Of a DNA stretch of 64,000 nucleotides, positions 1-8,703 are shown one piece after another. The DNA lies in contig NZ_JALBUT010000003.1 of the NCBI RefSeq assembly GCF_033971905.1, positions 62,001-126,000 on the forward strand. Reading direction: 5' to 3'. The stretch comes from Intestinicryptomonas porci (GTDB taxonomy: Bacteria > Verrucomicrobiota > Verrucomicrobiia > Opitutales > Intestinicryptomonadaceae). The notes beneath the pieces are model-generated. The model did no database searches. It was not told where the DNA came from and was given only the letters and a program-made list of their open reading frames with translations. Each line of letters begins with the position of its first letter. Position 1 is the stretch's first letter. Position numbers and translations under genes: made by a program.

Positions 1-1697
1 ATGCTGAAAAGCTCGAATGTTCCGTATAAAAGCAATGCGTAAAGCAATATCGCAATAAATCCGAAACGCACAATTCTTGCGACAAACGCGCCGTACTTCC
101 GAGCGAAGAAATCGAAGCCTCGGTTAAAGAGCGCGAAAAACCTGCCAAGCGTCGCATTCCAAATCTTAGTGAAAAAGTCGGGCTTTGCATCGCTTTCAGT
201 CAGCATTGCGGCGCAAAGGGCGGGAGTGAGCGTAAGGGACACTATGCCCGAAATTATCGTGGAAGAAGCGATTGTCATCGCAAACTGCCTGTAAAACTGC
301 CCCGAAATGCCCTCCAAAAACGCGGTCGGAAGAAATACAGAAGAAAGAACAAGCACAATGGCAATCAACGCCCCCTGCACCTGGGTCATTGCCTGTTTTG
401 TGGCATCTTTGACCTTCAAGCCAAGTTTCATGTTTCGCTCAACGTTTTCCACAACCACAATGGCGTCGTCAACGACAATCCCGATTGCCAAAACCAACCC
501 AAAAAGCGTCAAATTGTTTATGGAAAACCCGAAGGCATACATCATAAAAAACGTGCCGATGAGCGAAACGGGTATGGCAAAAAGCGGAATGACCGCCGCC
601 CTCCAATTCTGCAAAAAAGCCATTACGACAAATACTACAAGCAAAACCGCCTCAAATATCGTGGAATAGACTTTTGAAATTGATTCTGAAATATACTCTG
701 TCGTGTCCTGCCCTATCAAATAATCGACGTCTGCGGGAAATTCCTTCTTGATTTCCTCCATTTCGCGCCTCAACGCCTTGGCTGTTTCAACAGCGTTTGA
801 GCCGGGAAGCTGGTACGCGCCCATAGAGACGGTGCTTTTGCTGTTTATGTAAGTTTCATTGCCGTACAAATAAGAATCAAGCTGAATGCGCGCAACGTCC
901 TTTAGGCGCACAATCCTGCCGTTTGGCATACTCTTTACGATGATGTTTTCAAACTCCGATTCCGTTTGAAGCCTGCCCTGAGCGTTTATCATAAGCTCGA
1001 AAGGCGCACCGGTGGCAAGGGGCGGAGCATTGAGCTTGCCGGGAGCTATCTGCTTGTTCTGCTCCTGAATTGCATTCACGACCTGTTCCGCCGACAAATC
1101 CAAGGCTTCCAGCCTTTCGGGATTCATCCAAATGCGCATGCAATATTCCTTTGCGCCGAAAACGCTGAATTCGCTTACGCCGTACACGCGGGAAAGGCGG
1201 TCTTGAATTTGCGTTATGGCGTAGTTGGTAAGATAAAGCTTGTCGCGCGTGCCTTTGGGGGAAATCAAATTGATGAAAACAAGCATATCAGGCGAACGCT
1301 TGCGCACTGTGACGCCCAAGTCTCGAACTTCCTTCGGCAGGCGCGATTCCGCCTTTGAAACGCGGCTTTGAACTTGCACGAGAGCAATGTCGATGCTTGT
1401 TCCGACTTCAAAAGTAACGTCTATCGTAACCGTGCCGTCCGCGCCGCACTGGCTCGATATGTAAAGCATGTGCTCGACCCCGTTTACTTCCTGCTCAATG
1501 GGAGCGACAACCGTGTCCATTATTACTTCGGGAGTAGCCCCCGCATATTTTGTCGATATTGCAATCGACGGCGGAACGATGTTTGGATACTGCGTGATTG
1601 GCAACCTGAAAAAGCTGATTGCGCCGACAATTACAATCAAAATCGATATGACGCTTGCAAATATCGGCCTTTCAATAAAAAAGTGCGAAAATTTCAT
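1..1697 (-). CDS. RND efflux transporter permease (HAE1/AcrB family), partial
   Basis: This is the inner-membrane, proton-driven pump subunit of a tripartite RND multidrug exporter. The 565 visible N-terminal residues start at the ATG at 1697, and the rest runs off the left edge. The opening residues MKFSHFFIERPIFASVI are typical of HAE1 permeases, with TM1 at about residues 10-30. The first periplasmic porter region follows, then membrane segments from about residue 335. The GIVVDDAIVVVEN motif near residue 409 supplies the Asp-Asp pair that relays protons in AcrB. The gene starts 4 nt after the stop of the adaptor gene, so the two are co-transcribed. The substrate cannot be told from sequence. 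Family assignment is very secure. Confidence 0.95.
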   Translation of the reverse strand, partial: MKFSHFFIERPIFASVISILIVIVGAISFFRLPITQYPNIVPPSIAISTKYAGATPEVIMDTVVAPIEQEVNGVEHMLYISSQCGADGTVTIDVTFEVGTSIDIALVQVQSRVSKAESRLPKEVRDLGVTVRKRSPDMLVFINLISPKGTRDKLYLTNYAITQIQDRLSRVYGVSEFSVFGAKEYCMRIWMNPERLEALDLSAEQVVNAIQEQNKQIAPGKLNAPPLATGAPFELMINAQGRLQTESEFENIIVKSMPNGRIVRLKDVARIQLDSYLYGNETYINSKSTVSMGAYQLPGSNAVETAKALRREMEEIKKEFPADVDYLIGQDTTEYISESISKVYSTIFEAVLLVVFVVMAFLQNWRAAVIPLFAIPVSLIGTFFMMYAFGFSINNLTLFGLVLAIGIVVDDAIVVVENVERNMKLGLKVKDATKQAMTQVQGALIAIVLVLSSVFLPTAFLEGISGQFYRQFAMTIASSTIISGIVSLTLTPALCAAMLTESDAKPDFFTKIWNATLGRFFALFNRGFDFFARKYGAFVARIVRFGFIAILLYALLLYGTFELFS

Positions 1698-1701
1698 ACG
1701 C

Positions 1702-2829
1702 CTACTTCTTTAAAATCGGTTTTACCTTTGTGTCGATTGCCGCGCGCTGGATGCCGTTTACAACCACCCTGTCGGACTCGCCCAATCCTTCCTCTATAAC
1801 CCTGTCGGTTCCAACAAGCTCGCCGACAGAGAGCTTTCTGTACCTTACGATGTCGTCCGAATCGACAATATACACAAACCTGCCAACCAAGTCAGTACCA
1901 ATCGCGGCTTCGGGAATCAAGAGCTTTTCGCGCGGTTCGCCCGCCCGAAGTTCAAGCTCCGCAAACATTCCGGGGTACAAGTCGGAATTTTTGTTTTCGA
2001 TTTCCGCGCGAAATTCAAGACTCGAAGATTCGAGCTTGTTGTCGGCATAGGTGAGCTTGCCGAAGGCGCGCGCATTTTTATCGTCCATCAAAGAGAGCTT
2101 TACCGGCAAATTTTCAATCCTGCCCGCGTTCAAATCGGCGAGCAAGCCGCTGTCGTTATACCTTATGATGTCGCGTTCGCTGACTTCAAAATAAGCGTAA
2201 ACGACGTCGCGCGAAACCAAATCGGCAAGCATTGTCTTTGAATCTTCAACCAAATTCCCCTCGTCAACATACCTGCGGCTGACGTATCCCGAAATGGGGG
2301 CGCGCACTTTTGTAAATTCCAAATCGAGGCGCGCCTTGCGCAAATTCGCCTCCGCCATCAAGAGCTTTGCGTTTTGAGACTTTAACTCCGAAAGGCGGGT
2401 TTCGTAAACTTCGCGCGAAATTGCGTTGACCTCCAAAAGCTCCTTTGCCCTCTCCAAATTTGACTTCGCAAGCTCGATGCGGGTTTTTATTTCGTCAATC
2501 GCGGCAGACTGAGCCTCTACGACCGCCTCGAACGGGCGCGAATCTATTTCAAAAAGGATGTCGCCTTCCTTGACCTTTGCGCCGTCTTTAAAGAGTATTT
2601 TTTCGAGATAGCCGTTTACCCTCGCCTTTATTTGGACGCTCTTCTGCCCCTCTATTCGGGCGGTGTATTTATCCCAAATTTCCAAAGCCCGCTTTTGCGG
2701 CGTCATTACGACGACCTCGCGGACGCGCTTTTCGGCGGGGGCGGAATCTCCGCCTTTTTTACATGCGCAAACGAAGCACGCTGCGCACAAAACAATTAAA
2801 ATTGATTTTGCTGTTTTTCCAAAAAACAT
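1702..2829 (-). CDS. RND efflux periplasmic adaptor (membrane fusion protein), lipoprotein
   Basis: The MexA/AcrA-type adaptor, 375 aa, links the inner-membrane pump to an outer-membrane channel. The N-terminus has a hydrophobic signal segment ending in a lipobox-like FVCAC, so Cys23 is probably lipidated. It contains a split biotinyl-lipoyl domain (QIKARVNGYLEKILFKDGA, later APISGYVSRRYVDEGN) around an alpha-helical hairpin at about residues 95-165, then a beta-barrel domain. A strong Shine-Dalgarno (GGGAGAGG) precedes the ATG, and TATAAC about 40 nt upstream could be a -10. It is the first gene of the pump operon. No outer-membrane factor gene is visible; it may lie past the left edge. Confidence 0.93.
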   Translation of the reverse strand: MFFGKTAKSILIVLCAACFVCACKKGGDSAPAEKRVREVVVMTPQKRALEIWDKYTARIEGQKSVQIKARVNGYLEKILFKDGAKVKEGDILFEIDSRPFEAVVEAQSAAIDEIKTRIELAKSNLERAKELLEVNAISREVYETRLSELKSQNAKLLMAEANLRKARLDLEFTKVRAPISGYVSRRYVDEGNLVEDSKTMLADLVSRDVVYAYFEVSERDIIRYNDSGLLADLNAGRIENLPVKLSLMDDKNARAFGKLTYADNKLESSSLEFRAEIENKNSDLYPGMFAELELRAGEPREKLLIPEAAIGTDLVGRFVYIVDSDDIVRYRKLSVGELVGTDRVIEEGLGESDRVVVNGIQRAAIDTKVKPILKK

Positions 2830-2890
2830 ATACCTCTCCCTTTTTTAATTAAAATCAAAGTTATACAGACAAAACTTTTTTTCAAGAGAT

Positions 2891-2926
2891 AAAAAAAAGA
2901 CGTCCGAAAAAAATCGGACGTCTTTT
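2891..2926 (-). terminator. Rho-independent terminator after greA-like gene
   Basis: A perfect stem AAAAGACGTCCGA/TCGGACGTCTTTT (2895-2907 with 2914-2926) has a 6-nt loop. On the minus strand it is followed by a T run, and it lies 19 nt past the greA stop codon. Confidence 0.88.
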
Positions 2927-2944
2927 AAGCCTAAAAAACAAAAA

Positions 2945-4906
2945 CTATTCCGTCGGGCGTTCGATTTTGACAATCTTCCAGGACGTTTTATGCCCTTCAA
3001 TGTTAGTTTCGACAACATCGCCGACTTTGTGGTCGAGCAATGCCTGCGCAAACGGAGTTTTGTAGGAGTAAATGTTCTTGTCGGGATTGCTGTCCCATGC
3101 GCCGCGAATAGAGCAGATTTGCTTTGCCGAACCGTCCTTTTCAACCGTTACCACAGAGCCGATGCCGACAACGTCAACGGGAGCCTGCGTAAAGTCCACA
3201 ACTTCCGCCTTTGCGATGTCGCGCTGCAACTGGGCGCGGCGGGCAGACAAAGTTTCGTCGTGTTCGCGCGCCATTTTGTATTCGGAATTTTCGCGCAAGT
3301 CGCCGAGTTCGCGGGCGGCTTCGATTGCAGCCTTGCTTGCCGGAATTTGATTTTTGACGATGTCTTCCAATTCCGCGCGGCGGCTGTCCAAAGAGGATTT
3401 TGAAACATACAAACGCTCCACTTTCGTGTCGCCCCTGCCCGCAACCAAAGTCTGGACTTCGGGATAAAGCTTGATAAAGCGCGCCAAAATCGACTTCTGA
3501 GTAAGGTCGTCAAAGCCCTGGTTTAAGAGGAGGCTTTGAGCCAAGTCGCGAGCGGTTTCCGCAGACGCACCCTTCAAAAGGTCTGCCACAAGCTCCTTGT
3601 CGTCGCTCAAAGCTTCGACAAGCGGAATGCGACGGTTTGTGTCGCTTTGCAAAGCTTCGTCGTCAATAGCGGAAAGCAGAGCCGTAAACAAACGCTGGCC
3701 AATCAAATCCTTCAAAATACCGGAGAATTTCTGGGAATTGCGGTTTTTGACAATCCACAAAATCACGGGACCGCGCAAAGTCTGCTCGTCGAGCCAGCGG
3801 TGCAGGCTTTCTTTTACCAAAACCTTGCAGTCCGCGCTGTTTTCCTCTTCAACCTTGCCTTCTTCGCCCTTTACATACTTTGACATGCCCTTCCAATCGA
3901 CAAGGAAGTTTACGCATTCGTTAGTGAACCTGCCTTCGGAATTTTTCAAAAGCTCGATTATGATGTCGCGCCAAGTGTCGGCAAAATTGCGCGTGAGCAA
4001 GTCCAAAAAGCGGTCGTAATAAGCGGACGGCAAATTCTTTGCCAAGTCGTTCAAGCCGTTCTTCGGGTCTTCTTCGATTGTCGCAAAAATGATGTCGCGG
4101 CTGCGCGGGGAAATTTCTTCAACTTTGTCTTCTTCGCCCGGGAAGAGGAAGCGCACAAGGTCGTTTCTGACCCAGATGCCGTGCAGCTTGTCCGCCTGCT
4201 TCAAAGAGCGCGCAGTCTTGATTGCGGAAGTAAGCTCTTCCTTGATTTTCGGAAGGTCGTTTTTAATTTCTTCTATGCTCTTTGCGATTTCCTCCTTGTC
4301 GGAGCCCGAAGAAACCATATTAAAGAGTTTTTCGGCAAGCAGGATTTTTTTCTTGGAGTCGCGGTTTAAGAAATATTCTTTCAGAAGCTCTTGTTCGGGC
4401 TTGATTTCTTCGCCCTCTTCGCGAAGCACATAATGTTCGTTTTTCTTTTTGGGGCATTCTATTTTCGGGTCGCGCACCAAAATTTTCTTTACCTTGTTCC
4501 ACCACGAACGGAATTCTTTTTCGACTTTGAAAAGGCGCACCAAAATATTTTCGATTTCGACGGGAGTCGCCATTTGGTCAGGCATTCTCGCAAGCAAATC
4601 CTCTATGAACTCAGCGGGGGAATCCTTCATCCTCTTTTCAACAGAAGCGGGGTCTTTCTGGTATTGGACCAAAATGTCGCCCTCATCCAGAATGTCGAGC
4701 TTGTCGATGCAAAAAGCGAGATCCATTGAATGGTTCGGCTTGGCGTCAAAATCAATAATAACCCTGCTGTTTTCCTCGTCAATGCCGCTTACAACGCCCA
4801 GACCCCAGCTTTGATGCATACAGCAAGAGCCGACTGCAAATTTTTCAATCTTCTCGCGCTTGGCTGCGAGTTTCGGATTTTTTCTAATAATCGCTTCTGA
4901 ATTCAT
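2945..4906 (-). CDS. greA: GreA/GreB-family transcript cleavage factor with long N-terminal extension
   Basis: Gre factors bind in the RNA polymerase secondary channel and stimulate cleavage of backtracked RNA. This protein has 653 aa, whereas ordinary GreA has about 160. The last 150 or so residues are the Gre module: a coiled coil containing GDLRENSEYKMARE, whose acidic tip residues coordinate catalytic magnesium, then a C-terminal FKBP-like domain. The first 500 residues are an extension. It opens with a small beta-rich stretch (about residues 25-75, CCMHQSWGLGVVSGID) resembling a Tudor/CarD-like fold, followed by helical sequence. Chlamydial GreA carries a comparable extension. The ATG at 4906 (MNSEAII) is preferred over the upstream in-frame start because it leaves a promoter region for the divergent rsmB. 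Function of the extension is unknown. Confidence 0.88.
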   Translation of the reverse strand: MNSEAIIRKNPKLAAKREKIEKFAVGSCCMHQSWGLGVVSGIDEENSRVIIDFDAKPNHSMDLAFCIDKLDILDEGDILVQYQKDPASVEKRMKDSPAEFIEDLLARMPDQMATPVEIENILVRLFKVEKEFRSWWNKVKKILVRDPKIECPKKKNEHYVLREEGEEIKPEQELLKEYFLNRDSKKKILLAEKLFNMVSSGSDKEEIAKSIEEIKNDLPKIKEELTSAIKTARSLKQADKLHGIWVRNDLVRFLFPGEEDKVEEISPRSRDIIFATIEEDPKNGLNDLAKNLPSAYYDRFLDLLTRNFADTWRDIIIELLKNSEGRFTNECVNFLVDWKGMSKYVKGEEGKVEEENSADCKVLVKESLHRWLDEQTLRGPVILWIVKNRNSQKFSGILKDLIGQRLFTALLSAIDDEALQSDTNRRIPLVEALSDDKELVADLLKGASAETARDLAQSLLLNQGFDDLTQKSILARFIKLYPEVQTLVAGRGDTKVERLYVSKSSLDSRRAELEDIVKNQIPASKAAIEAARELGDLRENSEYKMAREHDETLSARRAQLQRDIAKAEVVDFTQAPVDVVGIGSVVTVEKDGSAKQICSIRGAWDSNPDKNIYSYKTPFAQALLDHKVGDVVETNIEGHKTSWKIVKIERPTE

Positions 4907-4967
4907 AATTTTATTTGTTTTTAAATGGAAGATGTGCAATATATGCAGCCGCTTAATTTTTAAATCC

Positions 4968-6278
4968 ATGCCGAACACGGACACAGTTAAACTTGCAAAC
5001 GCCGCAAAATTGCTAATGGAGTATGAAAAACGCCCCTTGAAAGCGGACGAATTTCTCGACTCTCAATATTCCTTTTTCTATAAATACGGAGAAGAAAGGC
5101 GCGTTTGTCAATTTATCTTTTTAACAGTTTTAAGAAATAAGCTCTTAATTGACACCATTTTGGCGGTTTTTTTGAAAAAAACGCCGCGCCCCGTGCTTTT
5201 CGCCGTTTTGAAGTGCGCATGCGCCGAAATTATTTCCGCCCGCGAAGACAAAATCGCGCAAACGGTACACTCGTGGGTGGAAGTTTCAAAAAAAATCTGC
5301 TCGCAGGGAGAGTCGAAGCTCGCAAATGCGGTTTTGCGCAAATTTTCGCAAAAATATTCCGAAATTTGCTCAAACGCAAAAACGCTTGAAGACTTCGCAC
5401 TGCTATATTCCCACCCGCTTTGGATTGCCAAAAGCTGGCAGGCGCAATTCGGTTTTGAAAAAGCCGTCCGAATAATGCGCAAAAATCAAGAGCCGAGCGA
5501 AGTTTTTTTGAGAGTGCAAAACACTCCGAAAGCAAAAAAAGAGCTTCAAAAATACTCTGAATTTTTATGCGAAAGCGAATTTGAGAATTTTTACAAGGCA
5601 AAGCGCGGATGCTTCCAAAACATAAAAAGCTTTCTCGATACCCCTTTCGCCTACATTCAAGACCCCGCCACAAAATTCGCCCCGACGCTTTTAAATCCGC
5701 AAAAATCGGAAAAGATTTTAGACCTCTGCGCCGCGCCGGGGGGCAAAAGCCGAATGATTGCAGACCTCGCAAGGCAGAAAAATCCCGACGGATTTTTGGC
5801 AGACACCCTGATTGTGAGCGTCGATTTAAATTCTCCGCGCCTTGAAAAATTAAAGCAAAACATCTCAAAAATCGACTTTCTAAAAACCGCCTGCATTGCA
5901 TGCGATTTGGCAAACGAAAATTTAAAAGACATACTTGAAAAATCGTCCCTCCCCGCCTCTTTCGACGCCATTCTTCTCGACGCCCCGTGCTCGAACACGG
6001 GCGTTTTGCGAAGACGCCCCGATGCCCGATACAGAATTGAGCCGAAAGATATTTCAAACTGCAAATCTCTTCAAATCAAAATCTTAAAAAATGCCCTTCC
6101 CCTGCTGAAAAAAGGCGGAAGGCTCGTCTATTCAACCTGTTCGATAGATAAGTCCGAAAACGAGGAAGCCCCCAAAGAAGCACTTGAAGGGCTTAAAGAT
6201 TTTAAAATCGACCATCTTCAAACAATTCTTCCAGACGCATGCGACGGGGCGGGAATTGCCCTTATAAAACGCCAATAA
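4968..6278 (+). CDS. rsmB: 16S rRNA (cytosine-C5)-methyltransferase, RsmB/NOP2/Sun family
   Basis: This SAM-dependent enzyme of 436 aa methylates a cytosine of 16S rRNA (C967 in E. coli RsmB). The N-terminal 150 residues look like the NusB-like RNA-binding domain of RsmB. The Rossmann-fold part shows SAM motif I, DLCAAPGGKS (about 254), motif IV with DAPCSNTGVLRRRPDARYR (Cys about 341), and motif VI with VYSTCS (catalytic Cys about 391). Both conserved cysteines are therefore present. The start at 4968 (MPNTDTVKL) is chosen because the longer reading frame runs into the divergent greA start region. Transcribed divergently from greA with about 60 bp between start codons. Confidence 0.93.
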   Translation: MPNTDTVKLANAAKLLMEYEKRPLKADEFLDSQYSFFYKYGEERRVCQFIFLTVLRNKLLIDTILAVFLKKTPRPVLFAVLKCACAEIISAREDKIAQTVHSWVEVSKKICSQGESKLANAVLRKFSQKYSEICSNAKTLEDFALLYSHPLWIAKSWQAQFGFEKAVRIMRKNQEPSEVFLRVQNTPKAKKELQKYSEFLCESEFENFYKAKRGCFQNIKSFLDTPFAYIQDPATKFAPTLLNPQKSEKILDLCAAPGGKSRMIADLARQKNPDGFLADTLIVSVDLNSPRLEKLKQNISKIDFLKTACIACDLANENLKDILEKSSLPASFDAILLDAPCSNTGVLRRRPDARYRIEPKDISNCKSLQIKILKNALPLLKKGGRLVYSTCSIDKSENEEAPKEALEGLKDFKIDHLQTILPDACDGAGIALIKRQ

Positions 6279-6279
6279 A

Positions 6280-6305
6280 AAATGCGCCGAACATGCGGCG
6301 CATTT
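6280..6305. terminator. Bidirectional hairpin terminator between rsmB and esterase gene
   Basis: A perfect 10-bp stem AAATGCGCCG/CGGCGCATTT with a 6-nt loop sits between the convergent rsmB and the first esterase gene. It begins right after the rsmB stop codon. Confidence 0.8.
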
Positions 6306-6311
6306 GAAGCT

Positions 6312-7280
6312 TTATTTTGTTAAATGCCTTATGAAAAACGCCCTGCGTATGTCGGCAAGCTCATGGTTGTCGGGCTTTCGGGCGTTTTCAAAAGAGTGCT
6401 GCGCCCCTTCCGAAATTACGCATTCGACTTGGGTTGCCCCGACTTCACGCGCCCTTTGCATCATGAACAATGCCGCATTTTGCGGGACAATGGTGTCTTT
6501 TTCGCCCTGAAAAATGAGCATGGGCGGGCAGTCTTTTTTTATGTACTCGGCGGGGCTTAAACGCTTTAAAAGTTCCACATCGTCAAAACGCCCCGCAAGA
6601 GGCTGGCGCATTTGATTTTTGTTCTTCATGAAAGAGCCTTCCGCGTCCGCCCTGTCGTCAACAAACGAAGTAGGACCCGACTGCGGAACAGCGCAGGCAA
6701 TTTTGTATTTTACATTCTTCAAGCTCTTGTCGCCCTCAAAAACCGACTGGTCGGCAAGCGCAACCATAAAAGTGATATGCCCGCCCGCAGAATGCCCGTA
6801 AACCCCTATTTTTGACGGATTGATTTCAAGGTTTTTTGCATATTTTGTGATATAGCGCAAGGCGTCCATCGCGTCAACAACGCACACGCTCATATCCCTG
6901 CGCGGCTTTCCCCAGCGCGAAAACCTGTAAGTTACGGTTGCCACTGCGATGCCGCGCTCGTTGTAATGGCGTACTTCGTCGTAAAAAAATCCGTAGCCTG
7001 AAAAACGCTCCTCGCCCGACCAGCCGCCGCCGTGAAAATACACGATTAAAGGAAATCCGCTCTTGGGGGCTTCCGTTTTCGGATAGCAGATGTCAAAGCA
7101 CAAAACCTGCTCGTCGGCAACCTTGTAGGGAATGCCGAACTTAACGTTCAAATTCCTGTATATGTCGTACTCCTCTGATGCCCCGAAGGGCACTTTATTA
7201 GGGGCGGACACCGAAAAATCAAAGGCAAACGCCGTTCCAAAAAATGCGGAAAGCAAAAACGCAAAAAATATTTTCTTCAT
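6312..7280 (-). CDS. Secreted alpha/beta-hydrolase (esterase/lipase, BD-FAE-like)
   Basis: A 322-aa exported hydrolase with a clear signal peptide (MKKIFFAFLLSAFFGTAFA). The oxyanion-hole motif FHGGGW, nucleophile elbow GHSAGG (Ser about 164), a GEKD Asp and the final His in AQHSFENA make a complete catalytic set of the hormone-sensitive-lipase/feruloyl-esterase type. Such secreted enzymes often remove acetyl or other ester groups from plant or mucin glycans; the actual substrate is not shown. Its upstream neighbour is a clear paralogue 19 nt away, so the two arose by tandem duplication and are probably co-transcribed. Confidence 0.85.
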   Translation of the reverse strand: MKKIFFAFLLSAFFGTAFAFDFSVSAPNKVPFGASEEYDIYRNLNVKFGIPYKVADEQVLCFDICYPKTEAPKSGFPLIVYFHGGGWSGEERFSGYGFFYDEVRHYNERGIAVATVTYRFSRWGKPRRDMSVCVVDAMDALRYITKYAKNLEINPSKIGVYGHSAGGHITFMVALADQSVFEGDKSLKNVKYKIACAVPQSGPTSFVDDRADAEGSFMKNKNQMRQPLAGRFDDVELLKRLSPAEYIKKDCPPMLIFQGEKDTIVPQNAALFMMQRAREVGATQVECVISEGAQHSFENARKPDNHELADIRRAFFIRHLTK

Positions 7281-7299
7281 ATTCGTTCAAGATTTAAAA

Positions 7300-8250
7300 T
7301 TAGTCTTTTTTACCCAAATGTTTCACGAAAAACGCCCTGCGAATGTCGGCAAGCCTGTCGTTATTCGGCTCTTTCGCGTCTTCAAAACTATGGCGGGCAT
7401 TTTCTGCAAAAACGGCTTCGACAGGCGCGCCCGCGGCTTCAAGCCTGCTTTTTATAAGCTCCGCGCCTTCGATTGGCACAAGCTCGTCCTTTTTCCCGTG
7501 CAAAATAAGCATTGGGGGCAAGTCTTTTTTTACATAATTTATCGGCGACAATTTTTTCATTAACGCCCTGTCATAAGGTTTCCCGAAAAGGACAAAATAT
7601 AACCCATACTCGCTTCCCTTTTCATCACCGAAAAGCACGGGGCCCGACTGCGGAACGGCACAGGAAACCTTATATTTTACGCCCTGCAAACTCTCGTCTC
7701 CCAAAAACAAATTTTGATCCGCCATTGCAAGCATGAATGCGAGATGCCCGCCCGCAGAATGCCCGTAAACCCCTATTTTTTCGGGATTGACATTCAATGG
7801 TTTCGCGTTTTTTACGATGAAGCGCAATGCGTCCATGCAGTCAACCACACAGCAATCCATCGTGCGCTTGGGATTTTCAAAACGCGCAAATCGGTAGTCA
7901 ACACTCGCGACCGCAAAGCCCTTTTGGTTGTAGTATCTGATTTCGTCATTGAAATATCCGTAGCCGGAAAACCTCTCCCCGCCTACCCACGCTCCGCCGT
8001 GAATGTAAAACAAGAGCGGATAGCCGCTTTCGGGCGCGGCGGATTTCGGGTAGGAAATGTCAAAACAAAGCTTTTCATTGTCAGCCTCTTTGTAAACAAC
8101 GCCGACTTTGCTGTTTAGATTTTCAAAAATCTGCCCCCTGCCGAAACGCCACGACAACTCTTGTGGGCATGGCTTGAAATCAAACTTTTCCCCCGCATAA
8201 CCAAATGCAGAAAGACACAGTAAAAAAATTGCCGCCTTAAAAATATTCAT
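7300..8250 (-). CDS. Secreted alpha/beta-hydrolase (esterase/lipase), tandem paralogue
   Basis: A 316-aa paralogue of the adjacent esterase, with the same domain order. It has a signal peptide (MNIFKAAIFLLCLSAFGYA), oxyanion motif IHGGAW, GHSAGG elbow (Ser about 165), HGKKDELVP for the acid, and ARHSFEDA for the catalytic His. The two proteins are collinear along their length and differ mostly outside the catalytic motifs. That fits duplication followed by substrate divergence. This copy is first in the transcriptional order. Confidence 0.85.
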   Translation of the reverse strand: MNIFKAAIFLLCLSAFGYAGEKFDFKPCPQELSWRFGRGQIFENLNSKVGVVYKEADNEKLCFDISYPKSAAPESGYPLLFYIHGGAWVGGERFSGYGYFNDEIRYYNQKGFAVASVDYRFARFENPKRTMDCCVVDCMDALRFIVKNAKPLNVNPEKIGVYGHSAGGHLAFMLAMADQNLFLGDESLQGVKYKVSCAVPQSGPVLFGDEKGSEYGLYFVLFGKPYDRALMKKLSPINYVKKDLPPMLILHGKKDELVPIEGAELIKSRLEAAGAPVEAVFAENARHSFEDAKEPNNDRLADIRRAFFVKHLGKKD

Positions 8251-8318
8251 ATATTTTTATTAAACAAACAAAATTGAGCATTTCAAACCAAAAATCACAA
8301 CGACACCCCCAAAAAAAA

Positions 8319-8337
8319 TGCCTGCAAACAGCAGGCA
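8319..8337 (-). terminator. Terminator after tatA
   Basis: A 7-bp stem TGCCTGC/GCAGGCA with a 5-nt loop is followed on the minus strand by eight T residues, 26 nt beyond the tatA stop codon. Confidence 0.8.
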
Positions 8338-8363
8338 TAAACAAAAACCAATCGAAAAGAGAA

Positions 8364-8612
8364 CTACTTTTCGGCGTCTTTTTCCTCTTTGGATTCGACT
8401 TTCGGCGCGGGCTTTTTGACTTCTTCGTCATTCATCGCGTCGCGGAAATTGTCTTCAACCTCGCGAGTCGCCTTTTTGAATTCCTGCATGGATTTCCCCA
8501 ATCCCCTTGCAAGTTCCGGAAGTTTTTTTGCGCCAAAGAGCAGGAGAATAATCACCAAAATGATTATAAGCTCCGTGTTGCCGATGTTTAAAAATGCAAA
8601 TGTTTCCTTCAT
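8364..8612 (-). CDS. tatA: Twin-arginine translocase subunit TatA/E
   Basis: An 82-aa Tat pore-forming subunit for export of folded proteins. A short N-terminal region is followed by one transmembrane helix (LIIILVIILLLFGAKKLPELA), the FG hinge, and an amphipathic helix with the conserved LGKSMQEFKKA. The tail is charged. Length and layout match TatA rather than the longer TatB. No tatB or tatC is adjacent, so the rest of the translocon must be elsewhere. It has its own terminator and appears to be a single-gene unit. Confidence 0.92.
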   Translation of the reverse strand: MKETFAFLNIGNTELIIILVIILLLFGAKKLPELARGLGKSMQEFKKATREVEDNFRDAMNDEEVKKPAPKVESKEEKDAEK

Positions 8613-8703
8613 ATAAATCAGACGCTACCAATTTTTTTTTTCAATGCAACATATTTTTAGCGCGGTAAAAATTTTGAGCCGCGCCCGACGCAAACGCGCT
8701 TCT

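Noticed and set aside
5230..6057. Long open frame antisense to rsmB (275 codons)
   Set aside because: It lies fully opposite the methyltransferase motifs, and its translation is Arg-rich and compositionally unlike a protein.
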